Shown: positions 47,081 through 56,884 of the stretch, piece by piece
How the letters are laid out: each line of letters begins with the position of its first letter
How positions within the stretch are numbered: position 1 is the first letter of the stretch
Source: Polaribacter huanghezhanensis
Lineage (GTDB): Bacteria > Bacteroidota > Bacteroidia > Flavobacteriales > Flavobacteriaceae
DNA: 64,000 bases
Assembly (NCBI RefSeq): GCF_030444335.1
Contig: NZ_CP128595.1
Location: forward strand, 186,001-250,000
Direction: 5' to 3'
Notes under the pieces: generated by a model
Database searches by the model: none
What the model was told of the DNA's origin: nothing
The model's input: the letters and a program-made list of their open reading frames with translations, nothing else
Program-made: the position numbers and the translations under genes

Positions 47081-50000
47081 GTTATTAGCGTTGGTGGTGC
47101 AAGTTTCTTTTGCACAGGAAAAAACTATTTCTGGGACAGTTTCTGACAAATCAGGAATATTACCAGGGGTTAGCGTTCTTATCAAAGGAACAAAAACCGG
47201 TACTGAAACTGATTTTGATGGTAAGTACTCTATTAAAGCTAAGACAGGAGATGTTCTTCGTTTTAGCTACTTAGGATACAAAACTGTTGAAAAAACTATT
47301 GGTTCTTCTAGTACTATTAATGTTACTATAAAAGAAGATGCAAATGTGCTAGATGAAGTCGTAGTCGTAGGTTATGGTACAACTACAAAAAAATCATTTA
47401 CTGGTACTGCGAGTGTAGTTTCTACGGAAAACATCGATGCAAAATCTGTTTCCAACATAGCACAAGCCTTATCTGGTGAAGCTGCAGGAGTTTCTGTTAA
47501 TAGAACTAATGGTAGACCAGGATCAGGTGCTACTATACGAATTAGAGGGTTTAGCTCGATTCAAGGTAACAGTTCACCATTATATGTAGTTGATGGAGTT
47601 CCTTTTACTGGAGATATAAACTCCATTAATCCAAATGATATAGCATCAACAACTATCTTAAAAGATGCCTCTGCTACAGCTATTTATGGTGCAAGAGGAG
47701 CTAATGGTGTAGTTGTGTTAACTACAAAAAAAGGTAAAGTTGGTAGAAATATTATTGAATTTGATTTTCAAACATCAATTAACAAACGAACATTACCTCG
47801 TTATAACCTTATAGATAACGAAGAAGAATACATGAGTTTAGTATACGATGGACTTAAGAATGCTGCTGAATTAAATGGGCAAGCAAATCCTTCTCAATAC
47901 GCTTTAGATAACCTTTTCTCTGGTAGAGGTGTTGCTCCTTTATACAATATGTGGAATGTAGCTGACGGTAATGGACTTATTGATCCAAACACTGGTCTTG
48001 TAAAAAGTAATGTAACAAGAAAGTATACTCCAACAAATTGGGCGGATGCAGGATATGTAACTGGTATTAGAAAAGAGATGAATTTTAAAACATCTGGTGG
48101 TGATGACAAAACGAGACACTATTTCTCTTTGGGATACTTAACGGATGAGGGGTATATTCAAAAATCACAATATGATAGATATTCTACAAGGTTAAATGTA
48201 ACAACAAAACCTACAGATAGAGTTAAAATTAATACAAATTTAGATTATTCTTACAGTGAGAATAATGATGCTACTGGTTATGGTGGTGGTAATGTAACAT
48301 ATATGTTAGACTACACTCCAACTATTTACCCTCTATATCTTAGAGATACTAATGGTAGTATAGTACTTAACCCAAATACAAATAAGCCATTTTATGATTT
48401 TGGTGATAACTCAGCTGGTAATGCAAGAGATTTTTCTGCTACCTATAATGGTGTTGGTGAATCTATATACAACGTAAATCGTAGTAAAAGACATTCTGTT
48501 AATGCAAATGTTAATTTTGTAGTTGACATTCTTGAAGGGTTAACTTTTGAAACTACATATGGGGTTAATCTTTACAGTAGCAATTTAGATCGGGTTAGAA
48601 ACTCGATTCAAGGAAGCGCAGGTGTTGCATTAGGGGGTACTCTTTATAAGTCTAACTCAACTTATTTATCACAAAATTTTAACCAAATTTTTAGATATAA
48701 AACTAAGTTTGGTGAGGATCACAACTTTGATGTGCTATTAGCTCACGAATCTTTTGAAGATACAAATGAATATTTTGATCTTAATAAAAAGGGTATTGTT
48801 AACTTAAACCCAAATGCAGTAGGAGTTCCAGATAATTATTTGGACCAAAATGGGGTTTCATCTGGTTCAAAAACAGATACTTCATTAGAAAGTTATTTTA
48901 CACAAGCTAACTATAGTTACGCAAGTAAATACTACCTAACAGGTACGTTACGTAGAGATGGTTCTTCAAGATTTTTTAAAAATAAATGGGGAACATTTTG
49001 GTCAGTAGGTGCTGGTTGGGTTCTTAGTGAAGAAGATTTCTTAGATTCATTAGATTTTATTGATTTCTTAAAGCTTAAAGCTAGTTATGGTGTTCTTGGT
49101 GATCAAGGAAATGCTGCTTTTGCTGGTCAACTTGGATTTGATATCCAAAACCTTCTTGGAAAACCTTCTTTAGTTCCAAGAGCAGTTGTTGATCCTAATA
49201 TTACGTGGGAGTCAAGTAATCAATTTCAAACAGGTGTAGAGCTTGAGTTATTTAATGGTGCAATTGAAGCAAATTTAGATTTCTATATGAAAACCACTTC
49301 TAATCTATATGTAAACAAGAGATTGCCTCCTTCTACTGGTGATGCTATTATTTTGACCAACGATGGTGAATTAGTAAACAAAGGTTTTGAATTTGATGTG
49401 ACTGGTAATATTGTAAGAAATGATGACTTTAAATTATCCCTAACAGTAAATGGTGAAATGTTTAATAACGAAATAACTCAAATGCCAATTGAAAACTCAA
49501 CTGGTAAACCAAAGGTTATAAATATTGACGGTGACTATGCTCAATCAAAGGGTCATAGTATTTATGATTTTTATCTTAGACAATGGGCTGGAGTTAACCC
49601 AGCTAATGGTGACGGACAATGGATAGAAAACTGGGCTGATGCTAATAATGATGGTATATATAATGCTGGAGAAGGTATTTTAGATTTATTGCTTTATACA
49701 GCAGCAAATCCAAATTCAGTTATTAAAGAACGTATTACATCTACTTATGCTGACGCAACTAGAAAATATAATGGTAAATCTCTTATTCCTACTGTTAGAG
49801 GTGCTTTCAGACTTAGTACTACCTACAAAAGTTTTACTTTGAATACTCAATTTGGGTATAGTTTAGGAGGTTATGGTTATGACAATAACTATGCAGTACT
49901 TATGTCAAATGGTAAAGTTGGGTCTTCAAGCTATAATGTAGATATGAGAAATAGATGGATGAAACCTGGAGATATAACGAATGTACCTAGACTTTACTCA

Positions 50001-50276
50001 AACGAAAATGTTAGAGTTAATGCAGGTTCTACAAGATTTATAACAAGTACCGACTACTTATCTTTAAACAATATTAGATTAGGGTATGATATACCTTCAA
50101 AAGCATTAGCAAAAACTGGACTTTCTTCTGTTAATATATGGTTGTCTGGAGATAACTTATTTTTATTGAGTGCTAGAGATGGGTATAATCCTACTACTTC
50201 AGTAACAGGTCAGTCTGGCAGATATACATATAATCCAATATCTAATTACACATTAGGTGTTCGAGTTAAATTTTAA
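47049..50276 (+). CDS. SusC/RagA-family TonB-linked outer-membrane protein (2)
   Basis: A 1075-residue paralogue of the upstream SusC. Signal peptide and carboxypeptidase-like domain are nearly identical to it. The plug then departs: VVVGYGTTTKKSFTGTASVVSTENID, RIRGFSSIQGNSSPLYVVDGVPF and ATAIYGARGANGVVVLTTKKG, the more canonical SusC form. It is followed 11 nt later by a RagB/SusD gene. Different plugs and barrels suggest a different substrate from the first pair. Confidence 0.93.
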   Translation: MKTKFNGILTLLLALVVQVSFAQEKTISGTVSDKSGILPGVSVLIKGTKTGTETDFDGKYSIKAKTGDVLRFSYLGYKTVEKTIGSSSTINVTIKEDANVLDEVVVVGYGTTTKKSFTGTASVVSTENIDAKSVSNIAQALSGEAAGVSVNRTNGRPGSGATIRIRGFSSIQGNSSPLYVVDGVPFTGDINSINPNDIASTTILKDASATAIYGARGANGVVVLTTKKGKVGRNIIEFDFQTSINKRTLPRYNLIDNEEEYMSLVYDGLKNAAELNGQANPSQYALDNLFSGRGVAPLYNMWNVADGNGLIDPNTGLVKSNVTRKYTPTNWADAGYVTGIRKEMNFKTSGGDDKTRHYFSLGYLTDEGYIQKSQYDRYSTRLNVTTKPTDRVKINTNLDYSYSENNDATGYGGGNVTYMLDYTPTIYPLYLRDTNGSIVLNPNTNKPFYDFGDNSAGNARDFSATYNGVGESIYNVNRSKRHSVNANVNFVVDILEGLTFETTYGVNLYSSNLDRVRNSIQGSAGVALGGTLYKSNSTYLSQNFNQIFRYKTKFGEDHNFDVLLAHESFEDTNEYFDLNKKGIVNLNPNAVGVPDNYLDQNGVSSGSKTDTSLESYFTQANYSYASKYYLTGTLRRDGSSRFFKNKWGTFWSVGAGWVLSEEDFLDSLDFIDFLKLKASYGVLGDQGNAAFAGQLGFDIQNLLGKPSLVPRAVVDPNITWESSNQFQTGVELELFNGAIEANLDFYMKTTSNLYVNKRLPPSTGDAIILTNDGELVNKGFEFDVTGNIVRNDDFKLSLTVNGEMFNNEITQMPIENSTGKPKVINIDGDYAQSKGHSIYDFYLRQWAGVNPANGDGQWIENWADANNDGIYNAGEGILDLLLYTAANPNSVIKERITSTYADATRKYNGKSLIPTVRGAFRLSTTYKSFTLNTQFGYSLGGYGYDNNYAVLMSNGKVGSSSYNVDMRNRWMKPGDITNVPRLYSNENVRVNAGSTRFITSTDYLSLNNIRLGYDIPSKALAKTGLSSVNIWLSGDNLFLLSARDGYNPTTSVTGQSGRYTYNPISNYTLGVRVKF

Positions 50277-50287
50277 AACTTTTAATT

Positions 50288-51802
50288 ATGAAAAAAATAA
50301 ATTATATATTAAGTATTGTTATTGCAAGTATTATTCTTATTTCTTGTAGTAAAGAATATTTAGAAAAAAGACCTACAGGTTTCATCTCTAATGAAGATTT
50401 AGGGGCAACTGCTTTGATTAATCCTAGCATTGTTGAAGGAAATTTAAGAGGAATATACAACCAAATGGTGACAGCATATATTGGTGGTACAGGTAGTCAA
50501 GAGGATTTTGGTCATAAGTCTTTTGACTTGATGAGTGATTTACTTTCTAGTGATTTAGCTCAGATTGGTGCGAGATACAATAGATTTGTAGGCTTAGCAA
50601 ATCTTGTATGGACAGATGATCAATCCATTAACATTCCAAATTATACTGCATGGAGATTTTACTACAGAATAATAAATAGTGCTAACTTAATTATACAAAG
50701 TAATGGTGGTAATGATGCAGTGCCTGCTTCTGATGCAGTAAAGGGTGTATTAGGTCAAGCAAAAACGATAAGAGCATTTGCCTATTTTTATTTAAGTCAG
50801 TATTATGCGATTAAATATGATCCAACAAAAGAAGTTTTACCACTATATATCCTCCCTGGTGAAGGAGGTAAGGCAAAATCAAAAATGAGTGTAATATATG
50901 ATCAAATAATAAAAGATCTTACATCTGCAATCAGTTTTATGGATAACTATAATAGACCTAATAAAGCATCAATAAACAAAAATGTTGCTAAAGGATTTCT
51001 TGCATATGTATATGCATCAATGGGTCAAAGCGATAAAAATCTATTAGCAATGAATTTAGCTGAGGAAGTTATCACATCTGGTGAATTTACAATGATGAAT
51101 AAGAATGAAGTTACTGGTGGTTTTAATCAACTAAGTACTCCAGGATGGATGTGGGGATTTGATCTTACAACAGCTAATGATTTAGGTTTAGTTTCATGGT
51201 GGGGATTTATGGATTACTACAGCTATTCTTACCAAGCTGTTGGTAATTACAGAGGAATTGATCAAGGTCTTTATGACAATATTAATGCTAACGATATAAG
51301 AAAAGATCAATTTGGTCAACCAACTTCTACTGGTTTTATTCCAGGAGCTTTTCCTTTAATCCCAGCGAGAAAATTTTATAATGGAAATTTACAACGATTT
51401 GGACAAAACCCAATGACAGATGATTATGTTTACATGAGAGTTACAGAAATGTACTTATTGTCTGCAGAAATGAATGCTGTTGAAGGTAACGATGCTGCCG
51501 CTAAGACTAGACTAAAACAAGTGTTGGCTAATCGATTTGATAATGCTTTAGATTATGCTTATGTAGATTTATTATCTGGTCAAGCTTTAATAGACGAAAT
51601 TGTTTTTCAAACTAAAATTGAGTTTATTGGTGAAGGGAAAAGTTATTTATTGATGAAAAGAAGAAAACTAAGTAATACCAGAGGTGCTAATCACCTAAAC
51701 AAAGCTGGTCAAACTTTTTCTTATGATGATCCAAGATTAACTTTCGCGATACCTCAAAGAGAACTTACAGATAATCCTATGATAACTGCAGGTAATAAAT
51801 AA
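50288..51802 (+). CDS. RagB/SusD-family nutrient-binding lipoprotein
   Basis: A 504-residue surface lipoprotein with lipobox LISC and the canonical SusD start CSKEYLEKRPTG. Helical-repeat sequence includes WRFYYRIINSANLII and GQAKTIRAFAYFYLSQYYA; the C-terminal family block is VTEMYLLSAEMNAVEGNDAAAKTRLKQVLANRF. It works with the SusC directly upstream. A terminator follows. Confidence 0.93.
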   Translation: MKKINYILSIVIASIILISCSKEYLEKRPTGFISNEDLGATALINPSIVEGNLRGIYNQMVTAYIGGTGSQEDFGHKSFDLMSDLLSSDLAQIGARYNRFVGLANLVWTDDQSINIPNYTAWRFYYRIINSANLIIQSNGGNDAVPASDAVKGVLGQAKTIRAFAYFYLSQYYAIKYDPTKEVLPLYILPGEGGKAKSKMSVIYDQIIKDLTSAISFMDNYNRPNKASINKNVAKGFLAYVYASMGQSDKNLLAMNLAEEVITSGEFTMMNKNEVTGGFNQLSTPGWMWGFDLTTANDLGLVSWWGFMDYYSYSYQAVGNYRGIDQGLYDNINANDIRKDQFGQPTSTGFIPGAFPLIPARKFYNGNLQRFGQNPMTDDYVYMRVTEMYLLSAEMNAVEGNDAAAKTRLKQVLANRFDNALDYAYVDLLSGQALIDEIVFQTKIEFIGEGKSYLLMKRRKLSNTRGANHLNKAGQTFSYDDPRLTFAIPQRELTDNPMITAGNK

Positions 51803-51833
51803 CATTTTGAAATTATATTTATTATATAATATT

Positions 51834-51862
51834 AAAACCACCTCAATAGAGGTGGTTTTTTT
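51834..51862 (+). terminator. Terminator after second susCD pair
   Basis: AAAACCACCTC (51834-51844) and GAGGTGGTTTT (51849-51859) form an 11-bp stem with loop AATA, followed by Ts. Confidence 0.92.
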
Positions 51863-51871
51863 ATTTATAAT

Positions 51872-51879
51872 TACATTTG
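51872..51879 (+). promoter_or_regulatory. Candidate -7 element for rlmB
   Basis: TACATTTG, followed by C, exactly matches TAnnTTTG and lies only 4 nt before the rlmB ATG, so the transcript would be nearly leaderless. No clear -33 TTG is seen in the T-rich terminator sequence upstream. Confidence 0.5.
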
Positions 51880-51883
51880 CAGT

Positions 51884-52636
51884 ATGGAAATAAAAACAGA
51901 AATAATTTTTGGAACTAGAGCTATTATAGAAGCTATTAATAGTGGCAACACCATTAGTAAAGTCTATTTACAAAAAGAATTAAAAGGAAGTTTATTTTCT
52001 GAATTAAATGGCTTGATAAAAGCAAATGGTATCTCTACAAGCAATGTTCCTGTAGAAAAACTAGATCGTTTATCAAAATATAACAATCATCAAGGAGCTG
52101 TTGCACAAATATCTCCCATTGATTTTTATGACTTAGAACAATTGATTGAAACGACATTAGAAAAGAATAAAACGCCTTTATTTTTATTATTAGATCAACT
52201 CTCTGATGTCCGGAATTTCGGAGCGATTATTAGAACTGCAGAATGTACAGGTGTTAACGGAATTATCATCCAAAAAGATGGAAGTGCTCCAGTAAATGCT
52301 GAAACCATAAAAACTTCTGCCGGCGCAGCGTTTAAAGTGCCAATTTGTAAAGTAGATCATATTAAAGATGCGTTGTTTATTTTACAGGCATCAGATATTA
52401 AAACAATTGCGGCTACCGAGAAAACAGATGCTTCTATTTTTGACATTAATTTTAATCAACCCATTGCAATTATTATGGGTTCTGAACACAGGGGTGTAAA
52501 CCCTTCTATTTTAAAAATGGTAGATTATAAAGCTAAACTTCCTCTTTTAGGAGACATAGCATCTTTAAATGTTTCTGTTGCTTGTGGTGCTTTTTTATAT
52601 GAAACGGTGAGACAGCGAATGGTGACTAGTAGTTAA
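51884..52636 (+). CDS. rlmB: 23S rRNA (guanosine-2'-O-)-methyltransferase RlmB
   Basis: A 250-residue SpoU-family methyltransferase that modifies G2251 in the P loop of 23S rRNA. The N-terminal substrate domain ends in KYNNHQGAVAQI. The three SpoU motifs follow: DQLSDVRNFGAIIRTAECTGV, IIMGSEHRGV and ASLNVSVACGAFLYETVRQR, which form the SAM-binding trefoil knot. Confidence 0.92.
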   Translation: MEIKTEIIFGTRAIIEAINSGNTISKVYLQKELKGSLFSELNGLIKANGISTSNVPVEKLDRLSKYNNHQGAVAQISPIDFYDLEQLIETTLEKNKTPLFLLLDQLSDVRNFGAIIRTAECTGVNGIIIQKDGSAPVNAETIKTSAGAAFKVPICKVDHIKDALFILQASDIKTIAATEKTDASIFDINFNQPIAIIMGSEHRGVNPSILKMVDYKAKLPLLGDIASLNVSVACGAFLYETVRQRMVTSS

Positions 52637-52678
52637 GGATTAGTAGTTAGCGGCTAATTTAAAATTAAAAATCACTTT

Positions 52679-53359
52679 CTAAATACCTTCTTGATTCGGC
52701 TCCTCTTCTATTTCTTGTTTTGGTGGATTAAAATTACCATCATCATCAAAAAGCAAATCGAATTCTGTTACTTTAAACTTGTATTGTTCTTTAACAATTC
52801 CTTTTTGTTTAAACACAAAAGCAAAAACAAACCCTACTAAAAACCCTGATAAATGCCCTTCCCAAGAAACGCCATCTTTAATTGGAAAAACGTACCAAAC
52901 CATACTTCCATACAAAAAGATGACAATTAAAGAAACTGCCACTAATTGAAATTGCTTTTTTATAATTCCTGAGAAAAAAATAAAACTAAAAAGTAAATAT
53001 ACAATTCCACTTGCACCAATATGATATGCTTCTCTAGCAATAACCCAAGTTAGTAAACCTGATAAAAACCCACCAAACAATACTACTTTTACATAAACAG
53101 ATTTATAAAAGTAGATTAAAAACGATAATAAGACGAATAAAGGAATTGAATTGTTAAAAAGATGGTTTGTGTCGCTATGGATAAAAGGAGAAAGAAAAAC
53201 CCCCTTTAAGCCGCCTAAACTTCTTGGTAAAATACCTGCTTTTGTAAAATTGAATGAAAACTGTATTTCGATCCAATAAACAAACCAGATTACAAAAATA
53301 AAAAGAGAAGGAACCACAAGTACTTCTTTTGTAAATTTAAATTGATTGCTTGTTTTCAT
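52679..53359 (-). CDS. Rhomboid-family intramembrane serine protease
   Basis: A 226-residue membrane protein with six or so helices. Rhomboid features are HSDTNHLFNNSI (HxxxN-like element of TM2), the catalytic serine in HIGASGIVYLL and the catalytic histidine in WEGHLSGFLVGFVF. The C-terminal tail is acidic and cytoplasmic. Substrate unknown. Confidence 0.9.
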   Translation of the reverse strand: MKTSNQFKFTKEVLVVPSLFIFVIWFVYWIEIQFSFNFTKAGILPRSLGGLKGVFLSPFIHSDTNHLFNNSIPLFVLLSFLIYFYKSVYVKVVLFGGFLSGLLTWVIAREAYHIGASGIVYLLFSFIFFSGIIKKQFQLVAVSLIVIFLYGSMVWYVFPIKDGVSWEGHLSGFLVGFVFAFVFKQKGIVKEQYKFKVTEFDLLFDDDGNFNPPKQEIEEEPNQEGI

Positions 53360-53435
53360 CCCTATAAAATTAGCAAAAATTCAGCCATTTAAAATTTACT
53401 GAAAATCTGTCATAAAACTTTCTTATTTTTACCTT

Positions 53436-54710
53436 ATGAATGAGCCATTAGCAGAACGTATAAGACCAAAAAATTTAGACGATTATATTAGTCAACAACA
53501 TTTGGTCGGCAAAAACGGTATTCTTACAAATCACATCAAACAAGGAATTATTCCTTCTTTAATTTTATGGGGACCTCCAGGAATTGGAAAAACTACGCTT
53601 GCAAATATTATTGCTCAAGAATCTGACAGACCTTTTTACACATTAAGCGCCATTAGTTCTGGTGTTAAAGATGTTAGAGAAATTATTGAAAAAGCAAAAA
53701 ATAGTGGCGGTTTATTTACCAGTAAAAATCCTATTTTATTTATTGATGAAATCCATCGTTTTAGCAAATCTCAACAAGATTCGTTGTTGGGGGCTGTAGA
53801 AAAAGGTTGGGTAACCTTAATTGGTGCAACTACAGAGAACCCAAGTTTTGAAGTGATTCCTGCCCTACTTTCTCGTTGTCAGGTGTATATTTTAAATTCG
53901 TTTGATAAAGAAGATTTAATTGCTTTACTAGATCGGGCGATGAAAAAAGATGAATTTATTTCTAAGCGAAAAATAGAACTACTAGAAACGGACGCTTTAA
54001 TTCGTGTTTCGGGCGGCGATGCTCGGAAACTTTTAAATGTCTTCGAATTACTCGTCAATTCATCTGAAGATCCTGTGAAAATTACAGATACATTTGTTTT
54101 AGAAAAAGTTCAAAAAAATACTGTTCATTACGATAAAACGGGCGAACAACATTACGACATCATTTCTGCATTTATAAAATCGATTCGAGGAAGTGATCCA
54201 AATGCAGCGATCTACTGGTTAGCAAGAATGATTGAAGGTGGCGAAGATGTGAAGTTTATTGCTAGAAGATTACTTATTTTAGCTTCAGAAGATATTGGCA
54301 ATGCCAATCCGACAGCTTTAATTTTAGCGAATAATACGTTTCAGGCTGTTTCTGTAATTGGACATCCAGAATCGAGAATCACTTTAAGTCAATGTGCCAT
54401 TTATTTAGCAAATTCTGCAAAAAGTAATGCTTCTTATGAGGCCATTGGAAACGCACAAGAATTGGTTCGAAAAACGGGTGATTTATCTGTGCCTTTACCT
54501 TTAAGAAATGCGCCAACAAAATTGATGAAAGATTTAGATTATGGCAAAAATTATAAATATGCTCATAATTTTGAGAACAACTTTGCTAATCAAGAGTTTT
54601 TACCTAAAGAAATCAGTAGTACAAAACTGTACGAACCAGGAAATAATCCAAGAGAAAATGCTTTTAGGGAAGTTTTAAAAAATAGATGGAAAGACAAGTA
54701 TAAATATTAA
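53436..54710 (+). CDS. rarA: Replication-associated recombination protein A
   Basis: A 424-residue AAA+ ATPase related to clamp loaders, acting at stalled replication forks. Walker [10 protein letters not shown] is at residues 46-54, Walker B FIDEIHRF follows, then the sensor sequence [19 protein letters not shown] and [10 protein letters not shown]. The C-terminal tetramerisation domain has [31 protein letters not shown]. It overlaps the convergent gene at its 3' end by four bases. Confidence 0.95.
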   Translation: MNEPLAERIRPKNLDDYISQQHLVGKNGILTNHIKQGIIPSLILWGPPGIGKTTLANIIAQESDRPFYTLSAISSGVKDVREIIEKAKNSGGLFTSKNPILFIDEIHRFSKSQQDSLLGAVEKGWVTLIGATTENPSFEVIPALLSRCQVYILNSFDKEDLIALLDRAMKKDEFISKRKIELLETDALIRVSGGDARKLLNVFELLVNSSEDPVKITDTFVLEKVQKNTVHYDKTGEQHYDIISAFIKSIRGSDPNAAIYWLARMIEGGEDVKFIARRLLILASEDIGNANPTALILANNTFQAVSVIGHPESRITLSQCAIYLANSAKSNASYEAIGNAQELVRKTGDLSVPLPLRNAPTKLMKDLDYGKNYKYAHNFENNFANQEFLPKEISSTKLYEPGNNPRENAFREVLKNRWKDKYKY

Positions 54711-55477
54711 AACTTGATTTGATATTCTTTCTGAATTCGCTTTCCGTTTTCATAAAATTCTGCAATCCATATAGAATTCTTTTTGTATAAAATTCCGTTT
54801 TTATTTTCAATAATAAAAACAGTTTCTTGCTGCGTTTTTAAAACTTTAAAAATCACTTTAGGGACTGTATCTACTAGTTGAAATCCGTTAATAATAGCTT
54901 GCGCATACAAAACATTTTCTATTGTATTTTTGGAGTTTGTAACTTTATCAGCACTTGTTGTATTAGCAACAACCGTTTTAACAATAGCTGCTTTTTCTAC
55001 TTTAGGAGTTTCTATAACTTTAACAACATTATTAGTAATTACAACCTCTGGTTTATAGGAATAATTTCTAATTATTGGATCTTTAAACGCATTACGTATT
55101 GCTTTATGAAACCCTTTTTTAAAATCTTTTTCTTTTGTTTTTCCTAAAGAACTTGTGTAAATTATTTTACCTATACAGTCTTTTAAAACCAAATTGACTT
55201 TAATTGTAAACATGCTAGAAGCATCATTAATAGAAGCAAATAACGATGAACATTTATTGACTTTTAAATCTTCTGGAAACGTCTCTGTACTTAAAAAAGC
55301 AGTATATCCATATTTATTAAACAAAAATTTGGTTAAAGAGCTTGTCTCGTATTGATCTGCTTTTTTAAAAAAATCAAATTTGTTTGCAACCACAACATAT
55401 TTATAATTGTTTAACTTTTGTTGTCCAAAAAAGGAAAAACTGGTTATAAAAAATCCTAAAAAAAATATTTTCTTCAT
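54707..55477 (-). CDS. Conserved exported protein of unknown function
   Basis: A 256-residue protein with a signal peptide (MKKIFFLGFFITSFSFFGQQ). No family was recognised with certainty. The N-terminal 115 residues are compact (KYVVVANKFDFFKKADQYETSSLTKFLFNKYGYTAFLS, IKVNLVLKDCIGKIIYTSSLGKTKEKDF), then a low-complexity linker rich in V, T and N, then a short C-terminal domain. ATG 55477 lies two bases after the upstream stop (TAAGATG), so coupled expression with the DUF5723 gene is likely. Confidence 0.7.
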   Translation of the reverse strand: MKKIFFLGFFITSFSFFGQQKLNNYKYVVVANKFDFFKKADQYETSSLTKFLFNKYGYTAFLSTETFPEDLKVNKCSSLFASINDASSMFTIKVNLVLKDCIGKIIYTSSLGKTKEKDFKKGFHKAIRNAFKDPIIRNYSYKPEVVITNNVVKVIETPKVEKAAIVKTVVANTTSADKVTNSKNTIENVLYAQAIINGFQLVDTVPKVIFKVLKTQQETVFIIENKNGILYKKNSIWIAEFYENGKRIQKEYQIKF

Positions 55478-55478
55478 C

Positions 55479-56882
55479 TTAATCAAAAATTAAATTAAAC
55501 CCAAACTGTAAAGAGGCGCTTTTAGCATTAGCTAAATCTGATAATTTTAATACATTATTTAACAAGCCATACATATGAAATTTACCTATTTGTGTAGAAA
55601 CTCCTACTCCAACATTTGTAAACGAATAATCATCCGCAGTATATGTAAATTTAGCATTAATTTTTTCACCAATACTTTTTTCAAAAAATAGTGTTGCTGC
55701 AATTTGTGTACTTAATGGTCTTGTAATTGCATACAATTGTAAACCAACTGAATTGTTATAATATTCTTTATACGTTTCATCGTAACATTCTTTGTTAGAT
55801 CTTGCTCTTCCATAACTATATCTAACCGCTCCATTAAATTTTATTGGTCTCCAAGAAATAAAAGAATTCGAATTGGATGTTCCTGGTATATTCTTTCTAA
55901 ACTCGCTATCTATTTCCGCCAAATAATCTTTGTTAATTACCGACCAATAATCTTTATTAGCTTCATCAAAAAGCACTTTAACACCATTAAACTGGTGACT
56001 ACCAACAAGTGATAAATTTTTTACATTTTTTGAATAACTAATAAAACCAATATCCAAAATACTTCCAGTAAATTCTATTTGTGGTGTATAATGATATGTA
56101 AAACCAACATCGATACCAACACCAATATTTTTACTTAAAAAAGTATTTCCAATTGCATCTTTTAAACCAATACTAATTTTATTATTTTCATCTAACATTC
56201 CAGATGAATTAAAATTAATATTTATGTTACTAAAATAATGTCTATAAATATTGTCAACACCTTCTACAGTAGTAAATGTTCCGGTATTATTTTGTGATGA
56301 AACATGTACACTTCCAGAATAAATTTTAAATCTTCCTCCAATATTTAATCTTTTATTTACTTTATAGGATAAACCTGCATGAATAACACCTAAAATATCA
56401 CCTCTAAATCTTAATTGAGATAAATGAACCGTTTTATTTATATTTAATCCATTTCCATAGTATGCAAGATTTGCTAAATCGTTTGGGAAATACCCAATAA
56501 AATCCATTTCTTGATACAAACCAAAACTTAAATACATTTTCTCATTTAATCGATAACCGCCGTTTAAGATTTCTACAGTTGAGTTAAAATCAATAAAATC
56601 TCTTTCTGTTAGTTTTCCAATTAAGTCCCTAAATTTAGATGTAAAGCCTATGTTATCAGTTAAAAACAAATCTGAAATTTTTGCTTTTGAAGAACCTACA
56701 CTAAATAACAATCCAGATAAAAATGGAATACCTGCATGAAATCTAAAATTAGTTTCTGCTCCAGGATTTACCATTAACGTGTTTGGCATTTCTGCAAAAC
56801 CATACAACAATTGTTTGTTTTGGCTGTAACCTAAGCAACTAATTAAAACCCCTAAAACAATAAATAATTTTCTGAAATTCAT
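55479..56882 (-). CDS. DUF5723-family predicted outer-membrane beta-barrel protein
   Basis: A 467-residue exported protein with a signal peptide ending near GYSQ. It begins LLYGFAEMPNTLMVNPGAETNFRFHAGIPFLSGL, the typical start of DUF5723 proteins, and continues with alternating strands (HLSQLRFRGDILGVIHAGLSYKVNKRLNIGGRFKIY) that suggest a barrel ending SLQFGFNLIFD. The role is unknown. It is the middle gene of a three-gene envelope operon. Confidence 0.78.
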   Translation of the reverse strand: MNFRKLFIVLGVLISCLGYSQNKQLLYGFAEMPNTLMVNPGAETNFRFHAGIPFLSGLLFSVGSSKAKISDLFLTDNIGFTSKFRDLIGKLTERDFIDFNSTVEILNGGYRLNEKMYLSFGLYQEMDFIGYFPNDLANLAYYGNGLNINKTVHLSQLRFRGDILGVIHAGLSYKVNKRLNIGGRFKIYSGSVHVSSQNNTGTFTTVEGVDNIYRHYFSNININFNSSGMLDENNKISIGLKDAIGNTFLSKNIGVGIDVGFTYHYTPQIEFTGSILDIGFISYSKNVKNLSLVGSHQFNGVKVLFDEANKDYWSVINKDYLAEIDSEFRKNIPGTSNSNSFISWRPIKFNGAVRYSYGRARSNKECYDETYKEYYNNSVGLQLYAITRPLSTQIAATLFFEKSIGEKINAKFTYTADDYSFTNVGVGVSTQIGKFHMYGLLNNVLKLSDLANAKSASLQFGFNLIFD

Positions 56883-56884
56883 AT

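Noticed and set aside
42201..47400. SusC repeats as a transposon or integron
   Set aside because: No terminal inverted repeats, target duplications or transposase; similarity is limited to homologous coding starts.
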